The translations under genes were made by a program, and so were the position numbers. Of a stretch of 64,000 nucleotides of DNA, positions 43,676-52,098 are shown in pieces (within the stretch, counting starts at the first letter, position 1; the number at the start of each line of letters is the position of its first letter). The stretch is from positions 1-64,000 of the forward strand of contig PNKY01000005.1 in NCBI GenBank assembly GCA_013822765.1, read 5' to 3'. The stretch comes from Rhodospirillum sp. (GTDB lineage: Bacteria; Pseudomonadota; Alphaproteobacteria; Dongiales; Dongiaceae). A model generated the notes under the pieces. That model was given only the letters and a program-made list of their open reading frames with translations, had not been told where the DNA came from and made no database searches.

Positions 43676-44517
43676 CATACGCCAACCCGCAGAGCCTGGT
43701 CTCGACCCTGTGGCTGGCGGAGCATCTGCACCAGCCGGACCTGCGCATCGTCGATAGCACCTACTACCTGCCGATGCAGGGCAAGGATGCGCGCGCAGAA
43801 TATCTCGCGCAACACATCCCAGGCGCGGTGTTCTTCGACCTCGACGACATCTCGGACACCAATTCCTCGCTTCCGCACATGCTCCCGCCGCCGGAGAAGT
43901 TCGCATCGCGCGTCCGCAGGCTCGGCATCGGCGACGGCAACCGCATCGTGGTCTACGACGCTAACAACATGAGCGCGGCGCGCGTCTGGTGGATGTTCCG
44001 CATCTTCGGCGCGCGTGAGGTCGCGATCCTCGACGGCGGCCTCGCCAAGTGGCTGGCGGAAGGCCGCCCGGTCGAGGACGGCGAGGTCAAGCTGCAGGAG
44101 CGCCACTTCACCGCGCGCCTCGACAACACGCAGGTGCGCAGCAAGGACCAGATGCGGCGCAACATCGACAGCAAGCGCGAGCAGGCGCTGGACGCGCGCG
44201 CCGCCGGCCGCTTCCACGCCACCGAGCCGGAGTTGTGGCCCGGCCGCCGCGCCGGCCACATTCCCGGCGCGCGCAACCTGCCGTACAACCAGCTGTTCAA
44301 CGCCGACGGCAGCTACAAGGACGCCGCCACGCTGCGCGGTCTCTACGAGAATGCCGGCATTGACCTGAAAAAGCCGGTCGCAACCTCTTGCGGCTCCGGC
44401 ATCACCGCCTGCGTACTCGCCTTCGGGTTGCATCTGATCGGCCATCGCGATGTCGCGGTGTATGACGGGTCGTGGGCCGAATGGGGCCTGCCGGGCGATA
44501 CACCGGTCGAGACCTGA
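43672..44517 (+). CDS. sseA: 3-mercaptopyruvate sulfurtransferase
   Basis: 281 residues, two rhodanese domains: the first inactive (LRIVDSTYYLPMQGKDARAE), the second with the catalytic Cys in VATSCGSGITACVLAFGL, the CGSGxT loop specific for 3-mercaptopyruvate (thiosulfate enzymes have CRKGVT). Moves sulfane sulfur to thiols or cyanide. It overlaps the upstream stop by four bases and the downstream start by one (TGATG). Co-transcription with the HcnABC-like trio is discussed as a finding. Confidence 0.92.
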   Translation: MTYANPQSLVSTLWLAEHLHQPDLRIVDSTYYLPMQGKDARAEYLAQHIPGAVFFDLDDISDTNSSLPHMLPPPEKFASRVRRLGIGDGNRIVVYDANNMSAARVWWMFRIFGAREVAILDGGLAKWLAEGRPVEDGEVKLQERHFTARLDNTQVRSKDQMRRNIDSKREQALDARAAGRFHATEPELWPGRRAGHIPGARNLPYNQLFNADGSYKDAATLRGLYENAGIDLKKPVATSCGSGITACVLAFGLHLIGHRDVAVYDGSWAEWGLPGDTPVET

Positions 44518-45524
44518 TGCTCATCCGGCCGTACGCCGTGAGCGACTTCGCCGCCGTCACCGCGCTGTGGGACGCGACCGGCATCTCCATCCACTACAAC
44601 GATCCGGCCAAGGACATCCCGCGCATGCTGGCGACGCACGATTGCCAGCTCTATGTCGGCGCCGAGGATGACCGCCTGATTGCCAGCATCATGGTCGGCC
44701 ACGAGGGCCACCGCGGTTGGCTCTATAAGCTCGCGGTCATGCCGGAGTTCCAGGGCAAGGGCCTCGGCCGCGACCTGGTGCGGCAGGCCGAGCGCTGGCT
44801 GGTCGCGCGCGGCGTGCCGAAGGTGAACCTGATGATCCGCGACACCAACATCAAGGTGCGCGAGTTCTACCAGCGCCTCGGCTACGAGGTCGCGGCGCGC
44901 ACCGTGATGGAGCGCTGGCTGAACAAGCCGGACGCCGTCGACATGGATCCGGCCGACCTCGACGTCATCACCACCTATATGGAAATGACCGAGCGGCCGA
45001 CGCGCCCGACCGTCCCCTGCCCGCCCGGACAATATGCGGTGCTGCGCCTGGAGCGCCCGTCGGTCACGTTCTATCGCTATCTCTACAGCCAGGTCGGTGA
45101 GCGCTGGATGTGGAGCGACCGGCGCAAGATGAGCGACGAAGCGCTGGATGCCGCGATCAATGCCGAGGGCATCGAGATCTACGTGCTCTATGCCAGCGGC
45201 GAGCCGGCCGGCTATGTCGAGCTCGACCGCCGCGCCAAGCCGGATATCCGCATCGCCTATTTCGGGCTGGCGCCGTTCTTCATCGGCCGCGGCCTCGGGC
45301 GCTACCTGCTCAACTGGGCGGTCGACCTGGCCTGGTCCTACGGGCCTGAGCGCCTGCTGGTCAGCACTTGGTCGTTCGACCACCCGCGCGCTTTCGCCAA
45401 CTACCAGAGGGCGGGCTTCCGTCCCTACAAGCAGGCGCGCGGCAAGCTGCGCGATCCGCGCCTCGAGGGCTGGATTCCCGCCGACGTGCAGCCGCGGCTT
45501 GCGCCACCGGTGGCAGCGCCATGA
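44517..45524 (+). CDS. Tandem double GNAT acetyltransferase
   Basis: 335 residues with two GNAT domains. Residues about 1-150: WLYKLAVMPEFQGKGLGRDL (acetyl-CoA loop) and NIKVREFYQRLGYEV. Residues about 185-335: IAYFGLAPFFIGRGLGRYLL and FDHPRAFANYQRAGFRPYK. Start ATG shares its A with the sseA stop. The second domain keeps a recognisable CoA loop, so both may be active. Substrate unknown. Confidence 0.85.
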   Translation: MLIRPYAVSDFAAVTALWDATGISIHYNDPAKDIPRMLATHDCQLYVGAEDDRLIASIMVGHEGHRGWLYKLAVMPEFQGKGLGRDLVRQAERWLVARGVPKVNLMIRDTNIKVREFYQRLGYEVAARTVMERWLNKPDAVDMDPADLDVITTYMEMTERPTRPTVPCPPGQYAVLRLERPSVTFYRYLYSQVGERWMWSDRRKMSDEALDAAINAEGIEIYVLYASGEPAGYVELDRRAKPDIRIAYFGLAPFFIGRGLGRYLLNWAVDLAWSYGPERLLVSTWSFDHPRAFANYQRAGFRPYKQARGKLRDPRLEGWIPADVQPRLAPPVAAP

Positions 45525-45823
45525 GCGAGCCGCGCCTGCAACGGGTCGCGGATCAGGACCGTCGCCTGATCGAGATCACGGTCGACGGATGGGCCATGAG
45601 CGCGATGGAGGGCGACACGTTGTTGGTCGCGATCCTGGCCCAGCGGGGATATCTGTGTGATGCGCCAGGCGAGCCGATGAGTGCCGGCTTCTGCCTGATG
45701 GGGGCGTGCCAGGATTGCTGGATATGGGATGATGACGGGCGCCGATTGCGCGCCTGCACCACCTATGCCGAGCCGGGCATGCGCATCCGGACCACATGGC
45801 CAGATCGCCTGCTCGCATCCTGA
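45521..45823 (+). CDS. [2Fe-2S]-binding small subunit (HcnA/SoxA-N-like)
   Basis: 100 residues; ATG overlaps the upstream stop by four bases. Four Cys in GFCLMGACQDCWIW and RRLRACTTYAEPGMR (C-x4-C-x2-C-x13-C), the bacterial [2Fe-2S] pattern of HcnA, opine oxidase small subunits and the N-terminus of sarcosine oxidase alpha. Length matches stand-alone small subunits (about 100 residues). Likely relays electrons between the two FAD subunits encoded next. Confidence 0.85.
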   Translation: MSEPRLQRVADQDRRLIEITVDGWAMSAMEGDTLLVAILAQRGYLCDAPGEPMSAGFCLMGACQDCWIWDDDGRRLRACTTYAEPGMRIRTTWPDRLLAS

Positions 45824-47181
45824 TCGTGGGCGCCGGCCCGGCCGGGCTGCGCGCCGCCGAGATGCTGGCGGAGGCCGGCCTTTCCCCCATCCTGGTCGAC
45901 GAAGCGCCGCGTGTCGGCGGCCAGATCTATCGCCAGCCGCCGCGCGTGCCCGGCTTCATGCGCACTGCGGGTGAGCTCTACGGCGCGGCGGCCGATCGCG
46001 CGCGCGACCTGTTCGTGACGTTCGACCGCATCCGCAACCGCATCGACTATCGTCCCGGGTCGCTGGTCTACGACCTGATCGACAACCGCGCCATCGTTGC
46101 GCGCGATGGCAAGAGCGCGGAGATCCAATTCGATGCGCTGATCCTCGCGACCGGCGCGATGGACCGCATCGCGCCGGCGCCCGGGTGGACCTTGCCCGGC
46201 GTCTATACGCTGGGGGCGGCGCAGATCGCGCTCAAGCACCAGGGCTGCACCATCGGCCAGCGCGTCGCCTTCGTCGGCACCGGGCCGCTGCTGCTGCTCG
46301 CCGCGCACCAGTACGCCAAGGTGGGCGTCGTGCCGGCGGCCGTGGTGGTGCCATCGCACTTCCGCTCGTTCGCCGCCGCCGCGCTGCGCTTGATCGGCAT
46401 GCCGCGCGACCTGTTGCTCGGCCTCGTCTGGCTGCTGGGCCTGAAGCGGCGTGGCGTGCCGATCCTGTTCGGTCACCGGTTGACCGAGGTGGTCGGCGAT
46501 GAGAGCGTCAGGGCCATCAAGGTGCGCACGCGCGGCGAGCAGCGCGAGATCGCCTGCGACGCCGTCGCCATCGGCTACGGCCTGCAATCCGAGACCCAGC
46601 TCGCCGACCTCGCCGGCATCAAGTTCGCGTTCGATGCGGCGCGCCGGCAATGGCTGCCGGAAACTGATCCGCTCGGCCGCGCCATCGGGCGCAAGGACGT
46701 GTATCTGGCCGGCGATGGCGCCGGCATGCTGGGCGCCGACGCGGCCGAGGCGCGCGGCCGGCTCGCCGCGCACGCGCTGATGGTCGATCTCGACATCTCC
46801 CACGTCACCTACCGGCCGAAGAAGGATCTCGACGCGGTCGACCGCGCCGAGCATTTGCAGCTTGCGATGCGGGCGGCGTTCGAGCTGCCCGACGATTTCT
46901 TCGCGGCGGTCTCCGACGAGACGCTGGTCTGCCGCTGCGAGCAGGTGCTGGCGGGCGAGCTGCGCGGCGTCGCCGGCCTGATGGGCGCGCGCGAGCTGAA
47001 CCGTGCCAAGTCCTACTCGCGCGTCGGCATGGGGCGCTGCCAGGGCCGGCTGTGCGGCCATGCTGCGGCGGAGATACTCGCTGACAAGCTCGGCGTCACC
47101 CTCGACAGCGTCGGGCGCATGCGCGGCCAGCCGCCGATCAAGCCGGTCTCGGTCGCCACCGTGGCGGAGCGCCGGTCATGA
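45796..47181 (+). CDS. NAD(P)/FAD-binding subunit with BFD-like [2Fe-2S] domain (HcnB/OoxA-like)
   Basis: 461 residues; starts 28 bases inside the previous gene. Dinucleotide fold ILIVGAGPAGLRAAEMLAEAG, LATGAMDRIAP and second GxGxxG (AFVGTGPLLLLAAHQYA). C-terminal BFD-like Cys cluster: DETLVCRCEQVLAG and GMGRCQGRLCGHAAAEIL (C-x-C...C-x4-C). Order and size match HcnB, OoxA and D-hydroxyproline dehydrogenase alpha subunit. Membrane-associated flavoprotein dehydrogenase subunit, probably feeding electrons to the respiratory chain. Confidence 0.85.
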   Translation: MARSPARILIVGAGPAGLRAAEMLAEAGLSPILVDEAPRVGGQIYRQPPRVPGFMRTAGELYGAAADRARDLFVTFDRIRNRIDYRPGSLVYDLIDNRAIVARDGKSAEIQFDALILATGAMDRIAPAPGWTLPGVYTLGAAQIALKHQGCTIGQRVAFVGTGPLLLLAAHQYAKVGVVPAAVVVPSHFRSFAAAALRLIGMPRDLLLGLVWLLGLKRRGVPILFGHRLTEVVGDESVRAIKVRTRGEQREIACDAVAIGYGLQSETQLADLAGIKFAFDAARRQWLPETDPLGRAIGRKDVYLAGDGAGMLGADAAEARGRLAAHALMVDLDISHVTYRPKKDLDAVDRAEHLQLAMRAAFELPDDFFAAVSDETLVCRCEQVLAGELRGVAGLMGARELNRAKSYSRVGMGRCQGRLCGHAAAEILADKLGVTLDSVGRMRGQPPIKPVSVATVAERRS

Positions 47182-48467
47182 ACAAGCGCACCGCGCTGCA
47201 GAGCGACGTGCTGGTGATCGGCGCTGGCATCGCCGGCTGCGCCACCGCGCTGCAGCTGGCGCGCCGCGGCAAGAAGGTGACGCTGATCGAGCGCGACCAG
47301 GCTGGCGTGCGCGCCAGCGGTGTCAACTTCGGCGGCGTGCGCCAGAACGGCCGCGACCTGCGCGAGCTGCCGGTCGCCATGCGCGCCCGCGCAATGTGGG
47401 ACGACCTGCCGGGCCTGATCGGCTTCGACGGCGAATTCCGCGCCACCGGCAACCTGCGCCTCGCCACGGACGAGGAGCGCGCCGAGCAACTCGACCAGTT
47501 CTACACCGATGCCACTGCGCAAGGGCTCGGCCTGGTGCGGCTGGAGCCCATGGACCTGGTCGTGCGGTATCCGTGGCTGTCGACCAAGCCGATCCGCGGT
47601 GTGCTTTGCCCCAACGACGGCCACGCCAACCCGCGCCTGGTGGGACCGGCCTTCGCCTTCGCGGCGCAGAGCGCCGGCGCCACCCTGGTCGAGCACACCG
47701 AGATCACCGAGGGCTGGTACGCCAGCGGCGCATTCCATGTGCGCGCGCCCGACAACCGCAGCTTCTCGGCTCCGGTGCTGGTGAACTGCGCCGGGGCCTG
47801 GGCCGGCAAGGTCGCAGGCTGGTTCGACGAGGCCGTCACGCTGGTGCCGGAGGTCCCGCAGGTGCAGGTGACCGAGCCGTTGCCCTACCGCATTGAGCCG
47901 GTTTTGGGGTTCATGGGCGGCGATTTCTATCTGCGCCAGACCTTGCGCGGCAACATCCTGTTCGGCTCCGGCCAGGGTCGCGCGACGGCGGACATCCTGC
48001 GTAGCCGGCCGCTGCCTGAAACGATGCGGCGCGGCGCGGAGATCGCCATCGACTTCATCCCCGCCCTCGCCCACGTGCCGATCATCCGCTCCTGGACCGG
48101 CGTCGACGGCGATACCTCGGATGGAGTCTGCGTGCTGGGCGCGAGCGAGACCCACCCTGGCCTGTTCCACGCCTTCGGCTTCAACGGCCACGGCTTCCTG
48201 CTCGGCCCCGCCGTCGGCGCGGTGCTGACCGAGCTGATCCTCGACGGCAAAACGAAAACGGAGATCGATGGCCTCGGTATCGGCCGCTTCCGGCCGCCGC
48301 GGAAGAAATCACCCGCGTCGGCGCACGAACAGCATCCAGACGAAGACGCCCAGGCAGGCGCCGAAGAAGAGGACGCACAACAGGCCGATCAGCGTCGCGT
48401 CGGTGCCGAGCAGGACGAAGAGTCCCATGGCAACGAGCAGAGCGCTGACCGCGACCAACAGCCATAG
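47178..48467 (+). CDS. FAD-dependent amine/amino-acid oxidoreductase subunit (HcnC/SoxB-like) with a long antisense tail
   Basis: 429 residues; ATGA overlap with the upstream gene. DAAO-type fold: VLVIGAGIAGCATALQLARRG, GVRASGVNFGGVRQNGRDL, VNCAGAWAGKVAGW and the C-terminal AFGFNGHGFLLGPAVGAVLTELI. The family normally ends near IDGLGIGRF (about residue 375). Here no stop codon occurs, and the frame runs another 53 codons opposite the 3' end of the convergent membrane-protein gene, giving a charged Gln/Glu/Asp-rich tail. Oxidises the alpha carbon of an amino or imino acid. Confidence 0.83.
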   Translation: MNKRTALQSDVLVIGAGIAGCATALQLARRGKKVTLIERDQAGVRASGVNFGGVRQNGRDLRELPVAMRARAMWDDLPGLIGFDGEFRATGNLRLATDEERAEQLDQFYTDATAQGLGLVRLEPMDLVVRYPWLSTKPIRGVLCPNDGHANPRLVGPAFAFAAQSAGATLVEHTEITEGWYASGAFHVRAPDNRSFSAPVLVNCAGAWAGKVAGWFDEAVTLVPEVPQVQVTEPLPYRIEPVLGFMGGDFYLRQTLRGNILFGSGQGRATADILRSRPLPETMRRGAEIAIDFIPALAHVPIIRSWTGVDGDTSDGVCVLGASETHPGLFHAFGFNGHGFLLGPAVGAVLTELILDGKTKTEIDGLGIGRFRPPRKKSPASAHEQHPDEDAQAGAEEEDAQQADQRRVGAEQDEESHGNEQSADRDQQP

Positions 48468-48833
48468 GCTGACCGCGCCGTGCGCGGACGCGGACGCCGC
48501 CATCGCTTCGCGATAGGTCAGCCGCTCGTCCGCCATCGCCCACTGCCGGGTGCGCAGGAACAGCGGGACCAGCGCCGCCAGCGCCAGCACCATGAAGATC
48601 CCGATCGCCAGGAACCAGCGCGGCTCGAGCGCCTTGCCGGCGAACATGATCATGGGCACGATGCCGACGATCAGGCAGATATAGTAGTTCTTGAGATAGT
48701 TCCGCACTGCGGCGCCGTCAGCCTCGGTCGGCACGACGCGGCCCTTGCCGAACTTGCCCCAGATGAAAAAGAGGTCGCGGCCCTGCGAGTCCTGCTTAAA
48801 GGCGGCCGCGGTCAGCCCGTCGAAATACCCCAT
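48309..48833 (-). CDS. Integral membrane protein of unknown function
   Basis: 174 residues with four predicted helices (YYICLIVGIVPMIMFAGKAL, RWFLAIGIFMVLALAALVPL, AVSLWLLVAVSALLVAMGLF and LIGLLCVLFFGACLGVFVWM). The N-terminus has FKQDSQGRDLFFIWGKFGKG before the first helix. No recognisable domain. Starts 25 bases after aapP ends and may be co-transcribed with the Aap operon. Its last 159 bases overlap the coding tail of the convergent flavoprotein gene. Confidence 0.75.
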   Translation of the reverse strand: MGYFDGLTAAAFKQDSQGRDLFFIWGKFGKGRVVPTEADGAAVRNYLKNYYICLIVGIVPMIMFAGKALEPRWFLAIGIFMVLALAALVPLFLRTRQWAMADERLTYREAMAASASAHGAVSLWLLVAVSALLVAMGLFVLLGTDATLIGLLCVLFFGACLGVFVWMLFVRRRG

Positions 48834-48858
48834 CGCACCGCCCCCCCGACGGCGAAAG

Positions 48859-49641
48859 TCAGTGATGCAGGATCTGGCTGAGGAACAGCTTGGTGCGGTC
48901 CGACTTCGGATGCAGGAAGAACTCTTCCGGCGTGTTCTGCTCGATGATCTCGCCGCGGTCCATGAAGATCACGCGGTTGGCGACCGTGCGGGCGAAGCCC
49001 ATCTCGTGCGTGACGCACAGCATGGTCATGCCGGAGCGCGCCAACTCCACCATCACCTCGAGCACTTCCTTGATCATCTCGGGATCGAGGGCGGAGGTCG
49101 GCTCGTCGAACAGCATCACCTTTGGGTTCATGCACAGCGAGCGCGCGATCGCGACGCGCTGCTGCTGGCCGCCGGACAGCTGGCCGGGATACTTGGCCGC
49201 TTGCTCGGGGATCTTGACGCGCTCGAGGTAGTGCATCCCCACCTCGTCCGCCTCCTTCTTCGGCATCTTGCGCACCCAGATCGGCGCGAGCGTCAGGTTC
49301 TCGAGAACCGTCAGGTGCGGGAACAGATTGAAGTGCTGGAACACCATGCCGACTTCGCGCCGCACCTGGTCGATCATCTTGAGATCGTGGGTCAGCTCCA
49401 CGCCGTCGACCGTGATCTTGCCGCGCTGATGCTCCTCCAGGCGGTTGATGCAGCGGATCATGGTCGACTTGCCGGAGCCCGACGGCCCGCAGATGACGAT
49501 CCGTTCGCCGCGATAGACCGTCAGGTTGATGTCCTTGAGAACATGGAACTGGCCGTACCACTTGTTGACGCCGGAGAGCTCGACCATCACGTCGGTGCCG
49601 ATCTCCAGTTCGCTGGCGGGTTTGGCTTGGACTGCCGTCAT
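48859..49641 (-). CDS. aapP: General L-amino-acid ABC transporter ATP-binding protein AapP
   Basis: 260 residues. Walker [21 protein letters not shown]-loop [13 protein letters not shown], signature [15 protein letters not shown], Walker [13 protein letters not shown], switch VTHEMGFAR; ends [16 protein letters not shown], the polar amino-acid ATPase pattern. Last gene of aapJQMP proper. Confidence 0.92.
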   Translation of the reverse strand: MTAVQAKPASELEIGTDVMVELSGVNKWYGQFHVLKDINLTVYRGERIVICGPSGSGKSTMIRCINRLEEHQRGKITVDGVELTHDLKMIDQVRREVGMVFQHFNLFPHLTVLENLTLAPIWVRKMPKKEADEVGMHYLERVKIPEQAAKYPGQLSGGQQQRVAIARSLCMNPKVMLFDEPTSALDPEMIKEVLEVMVELARSGMTMLCVTHEMGFARTVANRVIFMDRGEIIEQNTPEEFFLHPKSDRTKLFLSQILHH

Positions 49642-49658
49642 GACGCAAGATCTCCCCG

Positions 49659-50810
49659 TTATCGCTTCTTGTGACCGGTGTGCAGCTTGCGCTCAAGGTG
49701 CATGCTGTAGCGTGACATCGAGAAACAGCACACCCAGTAGACGATGGCGCAGAACGCATAACCGGTCAGCTCGACGCCGACCCAGTTGGCGTCCTTGAAT
49801 CCCGCGCGCACCATGTTGAGGAAGTCGTAGAGTCCGACCATCGACACCAGCGTCGTATCCTTGAAGAAGCCGATGAAGGTGTTGACGATGGAGGGGATGG
49901 CGATGCGCAAGGCCTGCGGCAGCACGATCAGCCGCATCATCTGCCAATAGCCGAGCCCGAGCGCCATGGCGCCCTCGAACTGGCCCTTGGGGATCGCCTG
50001 CAAGCCGCCGCGCACCACCTCCGCCATGTAGGCGGAGACGAACGCCGTGGTGCCGACCAGGACGCGCAGCAGCACGTTGACGTCCATGTCGGGCGGCAGG
50101 AACAGCGGCACCATCAGGTTCGCCATGAAGATGACGGTGATCAGCGGCACGCCGCGCACGAACTCGATGAAGATCACGCACAGCAGGTGGATGATCGGCA
50201 GCTTGGATCGCCGGCCGAGCGCCAGGATGATGCCGATCGGCAGCGACAGCACGATGCCGACCAGCGCGATGACCAGCGTCAGCATGAAACCGCCCCACTG
50301 GTCCGTCGTCACCGGCGTCAGGCCGAGCCCGCCGCGCAGCAGCCAGAACGAGACGATCGGGAACGCAATGAAGAAGAAGTAGGCCGCGTGCTTTCTGAAC
50401 TTCTCCGGTCCGCCCAACAGGCCATAGATGCCGACCGCACCAAGCACGAAGGAGAGGATGACGCGCCACCGTTCCGCTTCCGGATAGAAGCCGAAGATGA
50501 ACTGCTCGAAGCGTGCGCGCACGAACAGCCAGCACGCGCCGCCGGGCGCGCAGTCAGAGAATCCCGCCGACCGCTCGCCGAGCACGACTTCGGTGGGATA
50601 GGTCCAGGTCGCGCTGAAGAGGAGCCAGTCCAGCAGCGGCGGAACGGTGAAGTAGATCAGCACCACCGCCAGCACCGTCAGCACGATGTCGAACGGCGAG
50701 GCGAACAGGTTCGTCCGCAGCCAGGCGATCGGGCCGGCCACGCTGATCGGCGGCGGCAGGTCCGGCTTGCGCTGTTCGGTGGGCGGGGCGGTGAGCGTTT
50801 CTTCCGTCAT
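49659..50810 (-). CDS. aapM: General L-amino-acid ABC transporter permease AapM
   Basis: 383 residues. Long N-terminal region with two extra helices ([21 protein letters not shown] and [16 protein letters not shown]), then the HisMQ-type core [23 protein letters not shown] and EAA loop [21 protein letters not shown]. Length and layout identify AapM/BztC-type rather than HisM. Start overlaps nothing; nine bases from aapQ. Confidence 0.92.
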   Translation of the reverse strand: MTEETLTAPPTEQRKPDLPPPISVAGPIAWLRTNLFASPFDIVLTVLAVVLIYFTVPPLLDWLLFSATWTYPTEVVLGERSAGFSDCAPGGACWLFVRARFEQFIFGFYPEAERWRVILSFVLGAVGIYGLLGGPEKFRKHAAYFFFIAFPIVSFWLLRGGLGLTPVTTDQWGGFMLTLVIALVGIVLSLPIGIILALGRRSKLPIIHLLCVIFIEFVRGVPLITVIFMANLMVPLFLPPDMDVNVLLRVLVGTTAFVSAYMAEVVRGGLQAIPKGQFEGAMALGLGYWQMMRLIVLPQALRIAIPSIVNTFIGFFKDTTLVSMVGLYDFLNMVRAGFKDANWVGVELTGYAFCAIVYWVCCFSMSRYSMHLERKLHTGHKKR

Positions 50811-50819
50811 CGCCGCCCC

Positions 50820-52010
50820 CTATCGCTCGACCAGCGCGATGCGCCGGTTGTACCAGTTCATGAACAGCGAGATCAGCAGGCTGAGGCTGAGGAAGAACAC
50901 CATCAGGATGGCGACGTTCTCGACCGCGCGGCCGGTCTGGTTCTGCGCCGTGCCGATGATCGAGTAGAGATCGGGGTAGCCGATGATGCCGGCCAGCGTC
51001 GAGTTCTTCGCGACGTTCAGGTATTGGCTGGTCAACGGCGGGATGATGACCCGCAGCGCCTGCGGCACGATCACAAGGCGCAAGGTCCAGCTTTGCCTGA
51101 GGCCGAGCGCGAGCGATGCTTCGGTTTGACCGTGACTGACGGCCATGATGCCGCCGCGCACGATCTCGGCGATGAACGCGGCGGTGTAGGTGCTGAGGCC
51201 GAGGACCAGGGCCGCAAGTTCAGGCTGGAACACCAGTCCACCCTGGAAGTTGAAGCCCTTCAGTTCCGGAATCTCCCAGCTCAAGGGGCTGCCCAGGGCA
51301 AGGCCGACCAGCAGCGGCAGCAGGACGATGATGGCCAGCCCCACCCAGAAGGAATGGAACTGCTGGCCGGTCGCCATCTGGCGGCGTCGCGCCCAGCGGG
51401 TGATAACGCCGGCGGCGACGATGCCGACGAGCAGCGCAATGAGGACGAGGCCGAAATCGTCACCGGCGACCGGCCGCGGCGCATAGATGCCGCGATTGCT
51501 GAGAAAGAACAGATCGCCGAGGTTGATGGCCTGGCGCACGCCCGGAAACAGCTTGCTGATGGCGACGTACCAGAACAGCAGTTGCACCAGCAGCGGCACG
51601 TTGCGCAGCGTTTCCACGTAAACGGTGGCGATCCGCGACACCAGGTAGTTCCGCGACAGCCGCATCACGCCGACCAGGAACCCCAGGAGGGTCGCAACCA
51701 CAATGCCAATGGCGGCGGCCAGCAGCGTGTTCAGCATGCCGGCCACAATCAGGCGGCCGATGCTCGAGTTCAGATCGACCTGGATCAGCGAAAAACTGAC
51801 GGCGAAGCCGGCCGTCGAATCCAGGAAATCGAAGCCCAGCGGAATGCCGAGCGTCTCCAGGTTGTCGATCAGGTTCTTGATGATGAAAGCGACAGCGAGC
51901 AGTAGAAGCAGAACGACGACGATCTGCCAAATGATCGCGCGCTTGCGCTCGTCGCGCCACCAGGCGACCGACGTGGTGTGCGTGCTATGACCCGCGCTAA
52001 TCTCTGCCAC
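50820..52010 (-). CDS. aapQ: General L-amino-acid ABC transporter permease AapQ
   Basis: 396 residues, about eight helices. N-terminal helix IWQIVVVLLLLLAVAFIIKNL, ETLRNVPLLVQLLFWYVA, and EAA loop TEASLALGLRQSWTLRLVIVPQ. The long insertion between the first core helices is characteristic of AapQ/BztB. The first permease after the binding-protein gene, with a hairpin in between. Confidence 0.92.
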   Translation of the reverse strand: MAEISAGHSTHTTSVAWWRDERKRAIIWQIVVVLLLLLAVAFIIKNLIDNLETLGIPLGFDFLDSTAGFAVSFSLIQVDLNSSIGRLIVAGMLNTLLAAAIGIVVATLLGFLVGVMRLSRNYLVSRIATVYVETLRNVPLLVQLLFWYVAISKLFPGVRQAINLGDLFFLSNRGIYAPRPVAGDDFGLVLIALLVGIVAAGVITRWARRRQMATGQQFHSFWVGLAIIVLLPLLVGLALGSPLSWEIPELKGFNFQGGLVFQPELAALVLGLSTYTAAFIAEIVRGGIMAVSHGQTEASLALGLRQSWTLRLVIVPQALRVIIPPLTSQYLNVAKNSTLAGIIGYPDLYSIIGTAQNQTGRAVENVAILMVFFLSLSLLISLFMNWYNRRIALVER

Positions 52011-52052
52011 GGCTCACCTCCTCTGGACTGAGGTGCGTTTCCCCCCAAAGCG

Positions 52053-52082
52053 CCAACGCCCGGCGAGCGGGCCGGGCGTTGG
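52053..52082 (-). promoter_or_regulatory. 12-bp hairpin between aapJ and aapQ
   Basis: CCAACGCCCGGC (52053-52064) and its exact reverse complement (52071-52082) around a 6-nt loop; in the minus direction a short TTT occurs four bases later, so limited termination is possible. Same position as the hairpins of the opp and PotD-type operons. Confidence 0.75.
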
Positions 52083-52098
52083 TTCTCTCAGTCAATCC

